From positions 1,240,001 to 1,304,000 of the forward strand of contig JAUIMM010000484.1 of the NCBI GenBank assembly GCA_031769625.1: a stretch of DNA of 64,000 nucleotides, in the 5' to 3' direction. Shown here one piece after another: positions 1 through 13,489 of this stretch; position 1 is the first letter of the stretch, and each line of letters begins with the position of its first letter. The stretch is from Taudactylus pleione (taxonomy: Eukaryota > Chordata > Amphibia > Anura > Myobatrachidae). The notes under the pieces were generated by a model. The model saw only the letters and a program-made list of their open reading frames with translations, was not told the origin of the DNA and searched no databases. The position numbers were made by a program, and so were the translations under genes.

Positions 1-935
1 CATTACCAACAACTTAAAGTATCCAAACTCCTCTCCCAATGACACACAAAACGCCCACCTGGACCAGTGGTGCCACTGACTACAGTAGGGTAAGTCAGCC
101 TAACTCGTTTATTGGAGGGGGGAGCACTACAAGACATAAATCAAGACTGCCACAACTTCTGTTCTTACCTGCCAATAAAGGTTCCCATAAGGAACCGCAG
201 CCACCACCTTGCCACAAGCCTACAGGAACCTCACACCCTGAACCAAATCAGATCTGTAAAGATGTGCATCTCTAAATCTAATCATCGGATGACTGACCAC
301 CCACCTCCAAGACTCCTACCCACCACCATATTCACTCTCTTCCGAGCCTGGTCAATGGCCACATTACCACTGTTACAACGGCACAATTGCTTGGGAATAA
401 TGTTAGACAAAATAATTTGACAAAAAGGCCATCAAAATCCCCAAGTCCCTCCCAATCGATAATCTCAAATCCAAGGACATATGGAATGTGAGCTCAATAC
501 CCCCAAAAGGAATCCATAGAAATAGGCTAGTAAAAAACTTAATGGAAGAAAAGCCATACCTTGATGCCCTATCAAAAGGGAAATATGCAAGTAAGGTAAT
601 AAAGAAAAATCAACTGCTGCCACCCAAAAAAACATAGGATTGGCCAATAACTCAGATAAATTTACTATCAACAGGATATTATGTAAAGAGGATCAACTGA
701 AAATGAATAAAGGCTATGAACCACAGAACAAAACAACTCAATGCCCATATAAAACAGAACTTGAGACATAACACAAATATCCTGGCGGCAGGGCCTGAAG
801 CCACAAGTAAAGTAAAATTCCTCATGGACCCCCACCAAAGGTGACAAGTAGCTTATCCTCAAATTAGCACGCTTCTTTTGAGCAATGTACACTTCATTTA
901 CTTCCACCTATGCATCAGGCCCTGAGATTTTAGCC

Positions 936-1380
936 ATGTGTGTGGTATGTTAGTTTGACAGTTCTCATGTCGTTGTGCATCAGGTTGACATGAGAATGTT
1001 GACATGGTCGAAACGTCGACATGCCGCATGTTGGCATGCTTATCATGTCAACAGTGACCACGTCGATATTAATCATGTCTACACAGATGACATGTCGACA
1101 TGACAGAATGTCGACCTAATGGTGGCCAAGCAATCACTTAGCTGTTCCCGGCAGCAGCGCTGTCTCCTTTATCGTCTTCTGGGTCTCGGCTATGATGTGT
1201 GTGCAGCACGTCCAGCGCAGACCTGTGATGAGCAGAGGTTCTAGTAAGTATCTCTCCTCTATTCCTAACCCTAAATCCTAACCTTATCCCCTCCCACGCA
1301 GCATAACCCAAATCCATGTCAACATTTTGAATGCTATAATGATGGTCACTGTCGACTATGTGACCGGATCCATTTAGCAG
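936..1380. repeat. GTCGACAT-rich dispersed repeat, copy 1
   Basis: The left edge reads TGTGTGGTATGTTAG, followed by many copies of the word GTTGACAT or GTCGACAT on both strands, then a stretch with CCTAACCCTAAATCCTAACC. The same order of parts (GTGTGGTAT edge, GACAT words, a CpG-rich block ending near TAAGTAT, then CCTAACCC-like text) is seen at 23965-24512 and, in part, at 28545-28740. It is an interspersed repeat of unknown class; ends resembling GGTAT...ATACC in copy 2 suggest a DNA transposon. Confidence 0.65.
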
Positions 1381-4255
1381 GAGTGCCAGTAAGACTTCCT
1401 GTGCTACATATTTGTTTATTATCCAGCCAATGGTTTCATAATTCTTAAAATCTATTCTAATAGCGTATTTGTGAGGAGCAGTGTCAGAGTTAGAGATGGG
1501 AACGATAATAGTCTCAGTACTTTCACCACTCCTCATGCAAAATTTGTATGATCATGAGATCATACCCAGCTTCAGCTATATGTTTCCCAATGTGGTGATT
1601 ACGTGTCTGACTGAGTGACTGGGCACAGGAGCTTTATCAGATTATTGTTGGTACTCACACATTGCCGACTATAGCGTTAAACCTGTCTGCTCTTGCTTTT
1701 ACCATGCTCATGTTTGCCATAGTTCCCTTGATTACTGTATGTTTGCCAATGTATTGACCTCGGATTGTTACTGATTTCTCTGCTCTGATACAGATTGCCA
1801 ATTTAATGACTCTAACTTGCTATTTGCAACTACTGCATTCTAACACTTTACCAACATGTTTACAAATTTGGAACACAGCACAGCCTATTTCTCACGCATG
1901 ACCATACTCTGGGCCTGATTCTGTGTTGTACACAAACTCAATGGTTTGCATACAACACCGATGGTGACAGATTTGAGCACGTGCAGGATAAGTACTGCGC
2001 ATGCGCATGTCTCCTTCTGCGAGATCGCTCGCAATGCCCCCCAAGCCGCACAATGATTGACATGCTACGGCCGTTATCAGAACAATAGATTGTGTTGATA
2101 AAAGCCACATCTACAGTGCGTATTAATTTACATGTGGTTTCTCAATGCATTTGTGTAAACAAGCCCTAAAAATATAGGGTGAGACCCAATGACCACCATT
2201 GAGGAGCTATTGCAAGATATAGGTGTTCTGTCCTTCCACAAGGCAAAACCTCTCCATCCTTTTATTTATTTCAGTCATATCTATCGTCAGAATTAAATCT
2301 AGTGCATACTTGCTGACATTTGAAATGCAAAATGAAAGGTATGGGGGGCATGGTGCAGAGAATGCGTAATTGTGGCCCAGCCAACTGCTATACAGAGCTG
2401 CAATTCCCGGCATTGTAAAGCTAGTTGTGGCAATTCAACATAATTTGCGCTATCAAGCTGCCCAGGCCCATCATTTCACTTGGAGGCAGTAATTGGCATG
2501 TAGGACTTCTGTAACCCCCTGATGGTTGCCCTGTGTGGGAGAGGGACATCCCTGAAGTCCAGTAGAGCCACCAGAGATTCATTGATAGTAGGTAAGTATG
2601 AGCTTATATCTCGCAAAAATAGATTCTAGTGTGCCTACTCCGTACTCAGCAAGGAACAGTCTCATTCTGCCCAGTTCATACCATCGAACAGTGCAAATTA
2701 CTCTGCAAACACCACCAACTTGCACAGAAAACCTGCACACTCTCTGGCAGAAATCTAGGTGCACAATACCATCAAAGAGGATTTTGCACTACGGCTTGGT
2801 TGTTTTGTGTGTCTAAATGACATCCAGCATGTAACAAATTCACTGTCTGCTATAACGATGCCTCTTTGTTTTTAGCTATATACCACTACATCATTAAATA
2901 ATCTATACAGTAGCAACAGAGAAATCCATAGTAAACCACTTTGCGTGCACCAAGTACAAAAGCTTTGTTAACTCTCACGATTCATGTAAAAGCACACAGA
3001 GCACATCTGCAAATGTCCAGACATACAGAACTCATTCATACTTCAGCTTTGAACTTATTACATCATAATCATGTGAGAGGCATTACAGTGCATTAGCAGC
3101 TATTATCGCGTTTTAAATGAGCTCTGAAATGCAGAGATAGAAAACAGACACTAAAGATGTTTGTGTCTCCTTAATGGCATCTATTCATGGGGAATCTATG
3201 TGAGTCATTGTCCAGAAAATAGTAAGTAAACCCACATTTTCTGAAGAATAGAAGGGAAATGTGGAAAGAAATCTGACAGTCCAGTCCACACATGTACTAT
3301 TAGCATCATAATAAGAAATATATGATTATGATTGCCAACTCTAGTCATGGCAGGTACTTTAAAATAACATTCTCGCCCCAGTCTTCTCTCTACCCAAAAT
3401 CATTAAAACATTTACTTGCCAGCTAAAGAATTACTGGAGTGTAGCAACAGCTGAAGGATGAGTATTTATTGGGAGGTATACTGGACATACAATAGTTGAT
3501 GCTGTACTTTACGTTATCAGTGTCTAGTCTCCTCCTGCTTGTCATAGTGCTACCACCCGTTGGGCAAAGTTTTCCTCAAAAGTGGACATTACTGTACAGA
3601 TAGAGGTTTTGTTTGGTTGGGCTTGGGTCAAGGTTTGGATGGGACTGGGGTATGATTGTCCATGATTTGGCGTGTCTAAAGGTTGTCAGCTATGAAAGTG
3701 AATTCTATTGTGTCATCTTGTTGTTTAATCCTCTTATGTCATGAAGTTTTGGATGTATCGGTAAGTTTATCCCACAATCTTCCCAGCATGTTTGATGCGT
3801 GAGCAAAAAAAACCTTCAGCTTGATAGAAAAAAGTATTCTAGATTAATCTTTTCAATTAAAATTGTGAAGTAGAATATTGGAAAGCTGCTATGTTCTTAG
3901 TACACCTCAGGCAGCAAGTTGTTAGGGCAGCAAAATGCAGCAAACACATTTCAAAAATAAAAAATGTTCTTGTCTGATTTGTGATTTCCACGTTATATTT
4001 CAAAGTAATAATGATTAAAGTGATAAAATTGTAATTTATAGTAGCGTGGAGTCTGCGGAGATCCAGCACTATTAACAGAACCCATTCTGTGCCATGTTGC
4101 ACTTTGGGGGAGAACAAAGCTTTCAACACTAAGGAAAAGAAAAGGCTAATGTGAAAAATGTTGAGCAGTATTTTAGGAGATACGAAGAAAGTAAATTTAA
4201 TTGAAAGGGGTAGAAGGTTTGGATCCCTTTTGCAACATTTAAACGTTTATGCAGT

Positions 4256-4790
4256 ATGAGCTTAATTCATGGTCGAAGAAATCGCTTTGCGTGGACACAA
4301 ATGGCGAGTGTTTGCATACAGGGCATGCGCAAAAGCACATTTACACATTCTTGCATATATCTGTCCTATTCTGAGTTGAATGGAACTTTGCTGGATCTTT
4401 TCTGTAAAATAGGCTGTTTCAGGGGGAGAGGGCGGGTTGGACTGGGCAGTGGCAAAGCGATTACATGTAACCACCCTGACATTTGGGAGTGTCATGGGCG
4501 TGTATGAAAAGCTCGGTGCGATTGTGAGTTGTGCATATGGGAAAGGGAAGCCTGCAGGTCTGCCTGACAGATCTCTAGCAGCTAGCATGGGGTCGCTGCA
4601 TTTGACATTAGTAATGATGATAGTTGCTACATAAAATGAGTGGGTGGCGTGGGCTTCTGCTGGCACACGCATGAACCCCACATTAGTTGAACGGATTCTT
4701 GCTTTGGCTAAAAGTAAGAAGTCTAGTTTCCTCGGCTGCCCACAACTACAGCCACTTGCGTGTGACTCACAATCAGCCCTATTCCTCCTG
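4256..4790. mobile_element. MITE-like repeat, copy 1 (related to 29549-29940)
   Basis: Text around 4295-4410 (GCATATATCTGTCCTATTCTG and following) parallels 29580-29690 (GCATATGTCCATCCTATTCTA) closely, and the right end CAATCAGCCCTATTCC parallels AATCAGCCCCATGTG. A 200-codon open frame on the minus strand runs through it, but it is composed of the repeat and resembles no protein known to me. Left end unclear, probably truncated. Confidence 0.55.
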
Positions 4791-6803
4791 GATGATTTTC
4801 CACCTATCCACACAATGTGCGGGTTGTCCCTTAGGGCATATTTATTATTTCTTGAGGTATGCACTTACTTTTATGGATTCCTTATCACTACAATTTGTGG
4901 CAATAAGAAATCCTTATTCGCTTATACGTATCATTATAGAATATAGAGTCACTGGGACAGGAGCTCCGATAGGATCCCGTCCTGCTGATCAATGGAAGTA
5001 AAGTGATTGCATCTACTTTAGCCAGCTGCTGCTGATCCTATGGATCCCTCTCTTGGTACATTTTGCGAATGTAGCACATTCCGGTGCTCGAAATGTGGGG
5101 GCTACTTCTGCTGTCGGAAATTGAGGGACTGCAGCAGATATCGGAGATATCTGCTTAGGTCCTTCCATGGTACATCATGGGGATCCTTAATATTTGCGGG
5201 TACCTAAAAAAATTTAAGTTTTCGGGGCATATCGCGCTAATATTATTGGATAACTAGGGCACTAAGGGCCTGATTCAAATGTGCACGCTGTTGCAGCCGT
5301 GACTGGGCCTTTCGGTGCAGTGCGACTGTGTCTTAATGCCAATGCTACAGATGATGGTCTTCCTACTGATGTGCTAACCCGCCGCTGTGCGGATTAAGAT
5401 GCGTCATCGGTCGCACATCATTCGCTCCATCGAACACTGAACCAGCCCCATGAAGGTGCAGAATCTCTATGTGAACATGGCCGCCTGTGTCAGTGCAACT
5501 ATAGCAAAAGACATGATATAGCATGACTGACCATGACACGACCTAATCTGAGTAGCCACTCCCTTGTTACCACCAAGAAACGCCCAGCAAAATTGCCTCT
5601 CGCTGCATTAAATTTGTTCTGCGTCTGCCGGCATCAACCATCGGGACTCATGTATAGTGCTTATCCAATTGCAGGCGGGTTTTTTCCCGCAGCCACGGGG
5701 TTTTGCTGTTCAATTAGGAGACTGAAAATGGGACGCAGTGATTTTTATAGAAATCACAGCGTCTTTTTTCTCGCACCTCCAGAGCAAGTCTGATTTTTCC
5801 TAAAAACTTTAACTTTTTAAAGTTTTTAGGAAAAAATTTTTTTTTTACATTTATTTTTTAAAGACCCTGGCAGCACCCCTCCTGAGGACTATTTAAGAAA
5901 TTTGAAGTTTCCAACTAGCTTAATTAGTTCTTAATTACTCACCTTTCGAAGCCGTGTCTTCTGCATCCAGCGTCGGTAGCCGGGTCTTCTGCCGCAGGAT
6001 AAGTAGTTGAGTGTGTGTGAGTGTTTGCAAGTGTGTATGTGGGTGTGAGTGACCCCCGGTGTGAGTAACCCCTGTGTGTGTATAGCCGGCGCTGGGAGAA
6101 CTACATCTCCCAACAGCCTTTGCTCCTCCCACCATCCCCCGGACCCTCCCAGCAGCCACCTCCCCAGTGACAAGATGGAGGGAAGGCCATCGGGAGCCCT
6201 GGAGACCACTGGATTGGTGAGTATAATTTTTTTTTTATATATATTTCGCGTCACAAGGTTTTCAGCTCTGAAAACCCTGCAACCGCTTTCTTTTAATTGG
6301 ATACAGCAGGTATCGGAAACACGCATACCCATGGTAATAGAAAATTGGGCATGAGGGGCGCAAGATTTTTTACCTCGCTAAACCTCACACCCAATTGGAT
6401 ATGCCCCATAGTGCGATTTGGACGCATGTGCAGAATAAAAATATAGCGTGCATCTCTGAAACAGCCCCCAAAGTGTGCTAAGGAGGTAAGCAAATTGAAG
6501 TGCACTGGATGGACCATCGAGGTGCACTAGCGTAAACCGAATGTGCTTCATATGTTACCTGCCCTTGTCTTCCCCTGCATTTTCCTGCAAGTTAACATTT
6601 TACCTACCAATAATATAGCTATCACAGGAACAAAAATGATTTACATTTTTTGAGGTGTTAATGTTTGTCCAACAAACAGTTAATAGCATTTTGGTTATAA
6701 ATGATGTAAATGCCTAATAATTGTACTTTTGCTAATACTTGATTGTGAAATGTGGAGATTTTCTTATAGGGTTTAAAAAGTAATCTTAATTCGCTTCTCC
6801 TAG

Positions 6804-6965
6804 GAAGAATCTCTGCAACGGCCAAGAGTCCATAAAGAGGCAAAACTCAGCCACAAGCAGGACGCCCACACTCACCCCACAGGCCCTAAAGCACATTTGG
6901 GTGCGTACTGCACTGATAGAAAGAGTGCTGGATAAATTTGTACAGTATATTGTGGATAACTGCAG
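6804..6965 (+). CDS. SGSM2: SGSM2 exon, RUN domain part (first recognisable exon)
   Basis: SGSM2 is a RUN-TBC protein that binds Rab9A and acts as a GTPase-activating protein for Rab32 and Rab33B in melanosome and endosome traffic (known for the mammalian family). This 162-bp exon runs from acceptor CTCCTAG to donor GTAAGT, begins with one base completing a codon and ends with AG, which the next exon completes to Ser. It encodes 53 full codons, including [20 protein letters not shown], an amphipathic stretch typical of the RUN domain. The first ~20 residues are polar and Ser/Thr-rich, matching the variable linker in the human protein. SGSM1 is the alternative paralogue; downstream exons ([27 protein letters not shown]) favour SGSM2. 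The adjoining upstream exon was not found within the window. Confidence 0.9.
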
Positions 6966-7896
6966 GTAAGTGCTAAAGGCGCCTCCACTTTAATTCCAGT
7001 TTTATTAGTTAAAGTCACGCTGCACACTATAGGAAAATGTTTGTCTCTCCACTCTAATTGCCTCTCTTATATCTATATTATATGTAAAGTATGCAAAGTA
7101 ACTGAGTAACACTTTAACTCACACAGTCGAGTAACAGTATATATTTTTTATATTTTAAAAATATATAGGATATGGTTCTACATTACAGTTGTATAGTTTA
7201 ATTCAATGAATGATTTGTTAATAAAGCATTTTACTGCAACAACTAATCAGGGTTTTATAATTTTCAATCCAAAATATTTAAAACAAACTATTATTGGTTT
7301 TCATTGTAAGAAATAAGCTTTGAATGAATCACACATTTTTTATCATTATCTGCAGGAAACAAACTGAGCTACATGCAGAGCTTTTAGGTTATGGTGAATC
7401 ATTGTCTGTTTTGTATCACAGCTAATGTTGTAGGTAAATGTACATATAAATGGATGGTATCCCACTGTGTACTATAGTTCTCATGATCAACTAACAATTT
7501 GTTTGACTGCATAAAAATTAAAACTCGCTTGGTTCTGCATTCATACTTCTGCTCTTTTCATTTATCCTGCTGATAAAAAGTCAAAATCTTCATCCCTGGC
7601 TAAAAAGTATATCCCTGTGTGGTTTCTCCAAGGATTCACGCATTTCACACTTATTTGCAATGTATAACATTGTACAGCATTTCAGTCTATATAATATTAT
7701 TATTAGTTCTATTGTTTTGTAAGGAGCTGCAGTGCCGAAGATGAGCATTTTAAGATGAGGTTCAATATGTATGAAGAGGTGGTGTTGAGGGCTTTGTAGG
7801 TCAGGGTGTCATGTGAATTGGATTTGGGCGGATATGGGAAGCAAGTATAGGGATTTGCAGAGTAGTGCAGCTGACAGAGAGCTGTGATATAGGAAG

Positions 7897-8144
7897 CAGG
7901 GCCGTAGCTAGGGTAGTGTGGCCGGTGCCATCACACAAGGCACCACAGGACAGGGGGCACTGTTTGGGCCTGTCAAATTTCTGTTTATTATCATTCCCAG
8001 CATCTCCTGGCCTCTCCTATCTCTTCCCTGGCCCTTCCCCATTAGGCCATTCCCCTTTTTTGGGTGCATTATGTCCCTTTGAAAAATTAGGGGGCGCCAA
8101 TGCTCTTTCTGGCACAGGGCACCAAAAAGTCTAGCTATGGCTAG
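7897..8144. mobile_element. hAT-like MITE, GGCCGTAACTAG family, copy 1
   Basis: Ends CAGGGCCGTAGCTAG and CTAGCTATGGC form inverted repeats. The interior carries the family hallmarks seen at 20464-20729 and, inverted, at 55810-56105: a stretch reading CACAGGACAGGGGGC, then GTTTATTATCATT, then CCCTGGCCCTTCCCCAT, then GGCACCAAAAAG near the right end. Non-autonomous; no transposase. Confidence 0.8.
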
Positions 8145-9321
8145 GAAGATCAGCCTTGTCACCATATTTAGGAAAGATTGAAGTTGAGACAGATGGGTGA
8201 GGGAAATGACTGATGGAGGAGGTTACAGTAGACAAAGTAGGAATTGGATTGAATGCATAGAAATGTTGGTTGTGTTATGGATTGGACAAGCATTCTGGCA
8301 GTAATCTATATAATGATTGTGGATGGCTGTCATGTATCTGATATGAGGGAGCCAGGGCACCCCAGCGGCCGCACTGCCGGTGTTGGAGACAGCACAGCCA
8401 TCCGGCAAGACAGCAGGAGGCGAAGACCAGGCAGTAAGTATAGCGGGGAGGGGGCAGTATGAGGCAGAGCAGTGACGAAGTGAAGTGACCCGGCATACGG
8501 CCAGTCCATTTATTACTATCATATATTATTATATAATACTGATAGTAACCATACGATAATTTAAGGCATATTAGTTTATGAATCTTTTATCAATTTGTTG
8601 GGAAATTGTAAGTTAACTTGTAAATAAGTACCTCCACTCATTACACTTATAAAGCAGTAAGTTCCCTGTACCAACTACTATACACTATGGAAGAAAACGT
8701 GAAGTAAGGTGATGGTGCAGACCTCCTGCGTGCCCTAGGTAGCTTTCTCCCCTCTTTTCAGATGTTCATTATTGTTCCCTCCAGTGCTGTAACAGGGCAT
8801 TAATGTGCCCTGTGCCAGCCCCGCCCCCTTTGCGCACTCCATTGCAGCTGTTTACACTGGCAGGGTGCTGTCTGTAGTGTCATCTTCTGCTCCTCAGAAT
8901 GGGAACTGCACTAACTCACCAGCATGATGGCGCAGCTGCTTTACAGGTGAGGTTTTTAATCCCATCACTGCAGATGACAAGTGGTACTCGGCATCCGCAT
9001 ATACATAATAACTGCACATGGTTAGTCCCACTCAATTGTAATTGCGGCCGGCTTGCTTCCAACTCTAAATCGGCACCTCAGTGTCTCCAGGGGAATGGGG
9101 TATTTGCCTAGTTGGATTAATATATGTTCTATATGTGTCCACACATGCGCCTACCAGCTCGCCGTTTAAAAAATAATTTAATGTGTACCCAGCTTTACTG
9201 ATCACAACCAACTGGCCTAAAAGGCATATAACATTTACAAATAAGTATCATAGTTCTGTAATAGTTTCCGTTAGGCTCTCTCTATGAAAACATTATGAAA
9301 ATGTAGCCCACAGGTTATAAT

Positions 9322-9640
9322 TAGAGATGTGTGGTTTTGCAGAAAACCGAACACACCCAAACTTTCTGGTTTCGAGTCGAATCAAGTCCCAGGTTGGATC
9401 ACTTTTGGGGTTTTAAGTAGAACCGAGTCCCGACCTTGGTTTGCTGTAAATTCGGAATTAGGATATGAAAACCAAATCTCAAGTTTTGGATTGCATTTAG
9501 ACAGGTCCAAATTACTTGATTTTAGCTATGTTTATTTTATCAATTTCAAAGAAATCCAAAAGCAAAACAGAAAAGATCCAAAACACTTGAGGGTGGTTTT
9601 GCCAAATCTAAAACCATAACATCTGTAATTATAATTGGCT
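9322..9640. repeat. Repeat with AGAGATGTG edge
   Basis: Begins TTAGAGATGTGTGGTTTTGC and continues with a GGTTTTGGATTT-rich interior. A related element with both ends visible is at 56531-56997, which shares the AGAGATGTG edge, the AATCCAAAA-like interior and an AAACCAAAAC-like theme. Right edge here is not clear. Confidence 0.5.
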
Positions 9641-10334
9641 AACACCATCTAAAGATGGCGTAAGATAATGAGGCCAAGCTCTGAATGGCTAAGCTTTTCG
9701 GAACTTGGTAAATGTATATTTTACGCAGACTTTTCTTTTAGGGGGGGGGGGAAAGAATGAATCCTGACTCCTCCCCTCTCTATGCATTACTCCTCCCACT
9801 TCCAGTCTTGGCTTCTCCAATTGAATGTGTTGAGACAAACAGGCACATCAACCAATTAAATATGTGCCTGCAGAGAGGGGGCGGGTACTAATTACACTAG
9901 CCCAGGTTTGCTGGAGGGGCCCGGGTTTGACGCCGCCCCCCTTCCCTTCTGCCTGTCAGGCTGTGAGCAGCTGTCTGTGGGGAGGAGTGATCACACTGAT
10001 CGTGATCGCCTCCCTTCCCCCCAGATCTGCGCTGTGCTGTGGGGCTCACAGCGCCCCACGCCCCCCCCCCCTCACCAGCGCGCAGCATTGCAAAAAAAAA
10101 AAATTTTTCTAAGGGAGTGAGGCTTTGCCTTCTGTGATTAGTTCACGCCCCCTTTCCCTGGACGTGGGCCAGCTCTGCACACATGCAGCTGCCGCGTACT
10201 TTCTGATGTCACAGCAAAATTTAGCCAGAACACGGGTGAATTACATAATTGTCCATCTGCAGCAGCACTCAGATTTTTCTTCAATAAATCAGAGACTGTT
10301 TCAACGTATCAAGTTTATTTCAACTCGTCATTAC

Positions 10335-10337
<3 letters not shown>

Positions 10338-10369
<32 letters not shown>
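10338..10369. repeat. (AT)n microsatellite
   Basis: An uninterrupted run of about 16 AT dinucleotides; likely polymorphic. Confidence 0.95.
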
Positions 10370-10371
<2 letters not shown>

Positions 10372-10978
10372 TCCTCCAGTATCCTGGACAGAGACACTCA
10401 CCACCATGTGCAACTGTGTACTGATAAAGGTATTCATTTATCACCCAATTAAATGCAATTCAGCCAGATTCTAAGTCGACTTTTCCATTCCCATGGAACC
10501 TATTTCTAGTCTGGCTTATGTCAAGCAACATAATCACATGAGAAATAAGAAACATCCCGTTTCTGGGCTTTCAGGAAGCTCCCATCTCATAGATTTAGCA
10601 TCCAACGCAGCTATTCATGCCAGCCCAACAGTGCATACCAACGACAGTGCATACACACTCACATCTACATCAATTGAATGAATTGCTGTTGTATTTTAAT
10701 GTTATAATTACCTCCTCCAGCCCCTTAGTAAACAGACCTTGGATATATGGGACAACCCAAATTATTCAGCTCATCCTTCTGTCCCTCGACGTGCTTACAG
10801 GCAGTTTCCTGCAATCTGATTGGTGAATAGCTCCTGCCATCCACCAATCAGTGTGTGTAGACCTTCCACCACTTCACAGTAGTACAAGTTTTACTCAATT
10901 ATGCACAATTTTAACAATGATGCTGCCCCAAATAACACAAAATAAAGTAACACCACCTTTAGTATATAGTTGAAAGAC

Positions 10979-11180
10979 ATAGATTAGTGTTCTTGGTTGG
11001 CGCTACTTGTTAATAGGAAATGTGCCTAGATGAGAAACATTATGGAGATAGGAATGAATGGTAATGTGATCTCCCTTTACTTTGGGTAAACCATCTTTAT
11101 TCCTATCTCCATAATAGTTCTCATCTAGGCACATTTCCTATTAACCTGTAGCGCCAACCAAGAACACTAATCTATGTTTT
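10979..11180. mobile_element. Long near-perfect hairpin (fold-back MITE)
   Basis: Left arm starting ACATAGATTAGTGTTCTTGG is the reverse complement of the right arm ending CACTAATCTATGT, with arms of roughly 75-80 bp that include the word GGAAATGTGCCTAGATGAGA and its complement, separated by a ~45-bp loop. A short fold-back element without coding capacity. Confidence 0.8.
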
Positions 11181-12667
11181 TCGACCTCCTGACTTCCCAC
11201 CACTATAACTGGTGAATGGCCAGCATCATCCACAAATCAGAATTCTAGCAGTCGTTTACAGGCTATGACAGACATGTCATACCCTGGATCGCCCTGGATC
11301 GCCACCAGTCCCAATAGACACCTGTGGTGATTGCAAACCTCATAAGCGACAAAAAATAGAAACACACCACTACGCATAAAACAAACAGCTCACTTTAACA
11401 TTCACCTGGGTGTCACCCTACACCCCAATACTGAATAATGCACAAAAGTCAAATGTGTTTTCTAGAGGTGAGCGCTGTAGAAGACCCAAGGTAATTTTTT
11501 CGACCAATTGGTCCTCTCTTTTTCTTTTCCGATGACCCCTCAAGATGGTAGGTTAAAAAGGGGAGACAAAGAAAAAGGAAATAATGTGTAAAATCCTTTT
11601 TTCAACAAATTGTTCCTTATTCAACAGCCAAATATTGATCAATCAGCAGTGAACAACGTACCACACTCAGACCCTCATTTATTAACGAGTTTTATCACCA
11701 AAACAAGTAATAAATGTAACTGTGTATGATAAATGGTGCTCCAGCCAATCAGCTCCCAACTGTCATTTTTCTAACTTATGTCCAACTCTGCATGACCCCC
11801 ATTATTTTTATTAGAGCTTCCAAATTTAGGTTTTGATATTCTGTTCTTACAGGACACACATTCCAACATGTGCTATCCACATTTAAATTGCTGTATGGCT
11901 ACTATTTATATTACTATAGGTCACTATGTGGAAATTCTTCATCATCAATAATGTTTATTGAAGTAACAAATTTTACAGTAATGAAATAAGCATAGAAAGA
12001 ATTAAAAAGAAAAAGAGGAATGTGGGGAGAGAAAAAAGGATGGGATAATAAGTGGGGAGGGGGAATACCGGGATGCAGATAGAAATATACAATGGAAAAT
12101 AAAACTTTACATTCCTATGACGAAAATAACACATAAGTGAAAAGTAAGTAGAAAGTTGGAGTTGGGAGATATGCGTAACAGCAAGGAATGGGTGCCTCAC
12201 ACTACTGCAAAATGATTCATTGTTATGAGGGAAGGGTATAGGGGCAGGTTTACACTTCAGAAATGCTCTCAGGAGTATAACCACACCTCCAGTATGGCAT
12301 GGCCACGCTCCCTCCCTGTACCTGGGCCCAGCAGAGCTGTCGGCAGCCCTGCCAGTATGGCACGGCCGTGCCTCTATTGTGATTTGGCCACACAGACTAT
12401 ACAGATTCCAGGCACTCCAAAGTTGAGTGGTTTTAGCAATCACATTAGTACACAAATGTGAGATAAACACAGCAGTTCTAATGTCCCGTTACTGTCAGGA
12501 CTTATTTAAAACCTAAATAAAACTCATCATGCAGTTTAGTCCAAAAAATGAAAAAGATAAAACTAAATAAGGGGATGTCCTCCTACAGGGGATGTAGGAT
12601 TGCGTACCCAACCCGCCCTAGCAGGCAGATTATTGCAGTGGTTTTCTTATTCTCTCCACCGTACACA

Positions 12668-13156
12668 GGCCCTGATTCAGAGACGGACGCTCTGACAAAG
12701 CGCTCGCTCTGAATCAGGGCCGTCCTTCTTAATTTTTAGAGCGGCCTCCTGGCTGCTCGTATAGCTGTGGATGACCACCCATAGCTATAGCGAGCGGCCA
12801 GGAAGATGGTTGCGATGGTCAAGACCATCGCGACCATCGGGCTTGCAACGAGGCCCTTGTGGTAGGGTCTCATTGCCGCAAGCCCTGGAGTGCTTTCGGC
12901 TCTATCAGAGCCAAGAGCACTCCCACTGACATCACTTGTGATGTCAGCGGGGCTGGCCCCAGACGGTAGGCGTTCCCATAGGAATGCCTCCGTCTGGGCA
13001 GCCACGCCCCTGGCACGCCCACCAAAGGGGGCGTGCTGTCACTCACCATCGTCAGCATGCCCCCTTTGGTATGAGACCCAGAGCGATAGCTTGCCCGTCG
13101 CTATCCGGGTCTCGCGCATGCGCACTGGGCCAACATCGACCCACTGAATCAGGCCC
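12668..13156. mobile_element. MITE, GGGCCTGATTCAG family, copy 1
   Basis: Ends GGCCCTGATTCAG and CTGAATCAGGCCC are inverted, and ACA flanks both sides (12665-12667 and 13157-13159), an apparent 3-bp target duplication. The interior is G/C-rich with nested palindromes (GCGATGGTCAAGACCATCGC). A second inner end, CTCTGAATCAGGGCC near 12707, suggests a fused or nested copy. Relatives at 31258-31411 and 27833-28388. Confidence 0.85.
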
Positions 13157-13421
13157 ACATTTCTATCTGCTCCTGCAGCCTCACCAGTGACGTCACGGAC
13201 AGTTTACACAGGGACACTTTCCATAGAGGAAGCGGTAGTGCGCCCACAGTATGCCTGCGCTAGGCAGCCAAAAGGCAATGCATAAAATGTGTATTTACTT
13301 ATTCAGTGGTTATTAAATGGCCATTACTATTCATTATTTATTAAAGGAATGCTGTATGAAAAAGAACATGAAAACACAGCGTATAAAAAATGACGATTGT
13401 ATATTATTTGTCTTTCTACAG

Positions 13422-13489
13422 TAAATATTATGAGAAAGAATCTTTAATGTCTGATCCAGTCTGTGGTCCAATTTTGGCTGTTCTTTTAG
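13422..13489 (+). CDS. SGSM2: SGSM2 exon, RUN domain part
   Basis: A 68-bp exon between CTACAG and GTAAGA. Its first T completes the Ser codon begun in the exon ending at 6965, then it reads KYYEKESLMSDPVCGPILAV and two leucines, ending with one base (G). The KYYEKE and DPV.GPILA pattern matches the RUN domain segment of SGSM1 and SGSM2 (family knowledge). It is too short to stand out as an open frame and is supported by its phase match on both sides. Confidence 0.9.

Larger units (their letters stand above)
1..6803. other. Intronic or 5' upstream sequence of SGSM2, repeat-rich
   Basis: No exon could be recognised here. The two or three exons coding the SGSM2 N-terminus before [10 protein letters not shown] should lie further left; I scanned for the coiled-coil-like N-terminal coding sequence and saw nothing convincing. 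The region holds a GTCGACAT-rich repeat (about 936-1380), a MITE-like copy (about 4256-4790) and a possible element between 5655 and 6410 whose ends carry TATCCAATTG and CAATTGGATA. Positions 1-930, 1540-4250 and 6410-6803 are AT-rich sequence in which I see no gene; ORFs there are short, lack family resemblance and overlap on both strands. Confidence 0.6.
6966..13421 (+). other. SGSM2 intron (6.5 kb)
   Basis: Bounded by GTAAGT and CTACAG. It contains a hAT-like MITE (7897-8144), an AGAGATGTG-type repeat (about 9322-9640), an AT microsatellite (10338-10369), a long hairpin (10979-11180) and a GGGCCTGATTCAG MITE (12668-13156). A CpG-bearing segment at 8340-8460 and a G/C-rich segment at 9870-10090 show no exon structure I can defend. 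Confidence 0.8.

Noticed and set aside
4262..4864. A 200-codon open frame on the minus strand.
   Set aside because: It lies within a MITE-like repeat also present at 29549-29940, where the frame is broken, and resembles no protein.
9864..10120. G/C-rich stretch as a CpG-island promoter.
   Set aside because: Short, followed by poly-A and repeat text, internal to the gene and without a supported first exon.
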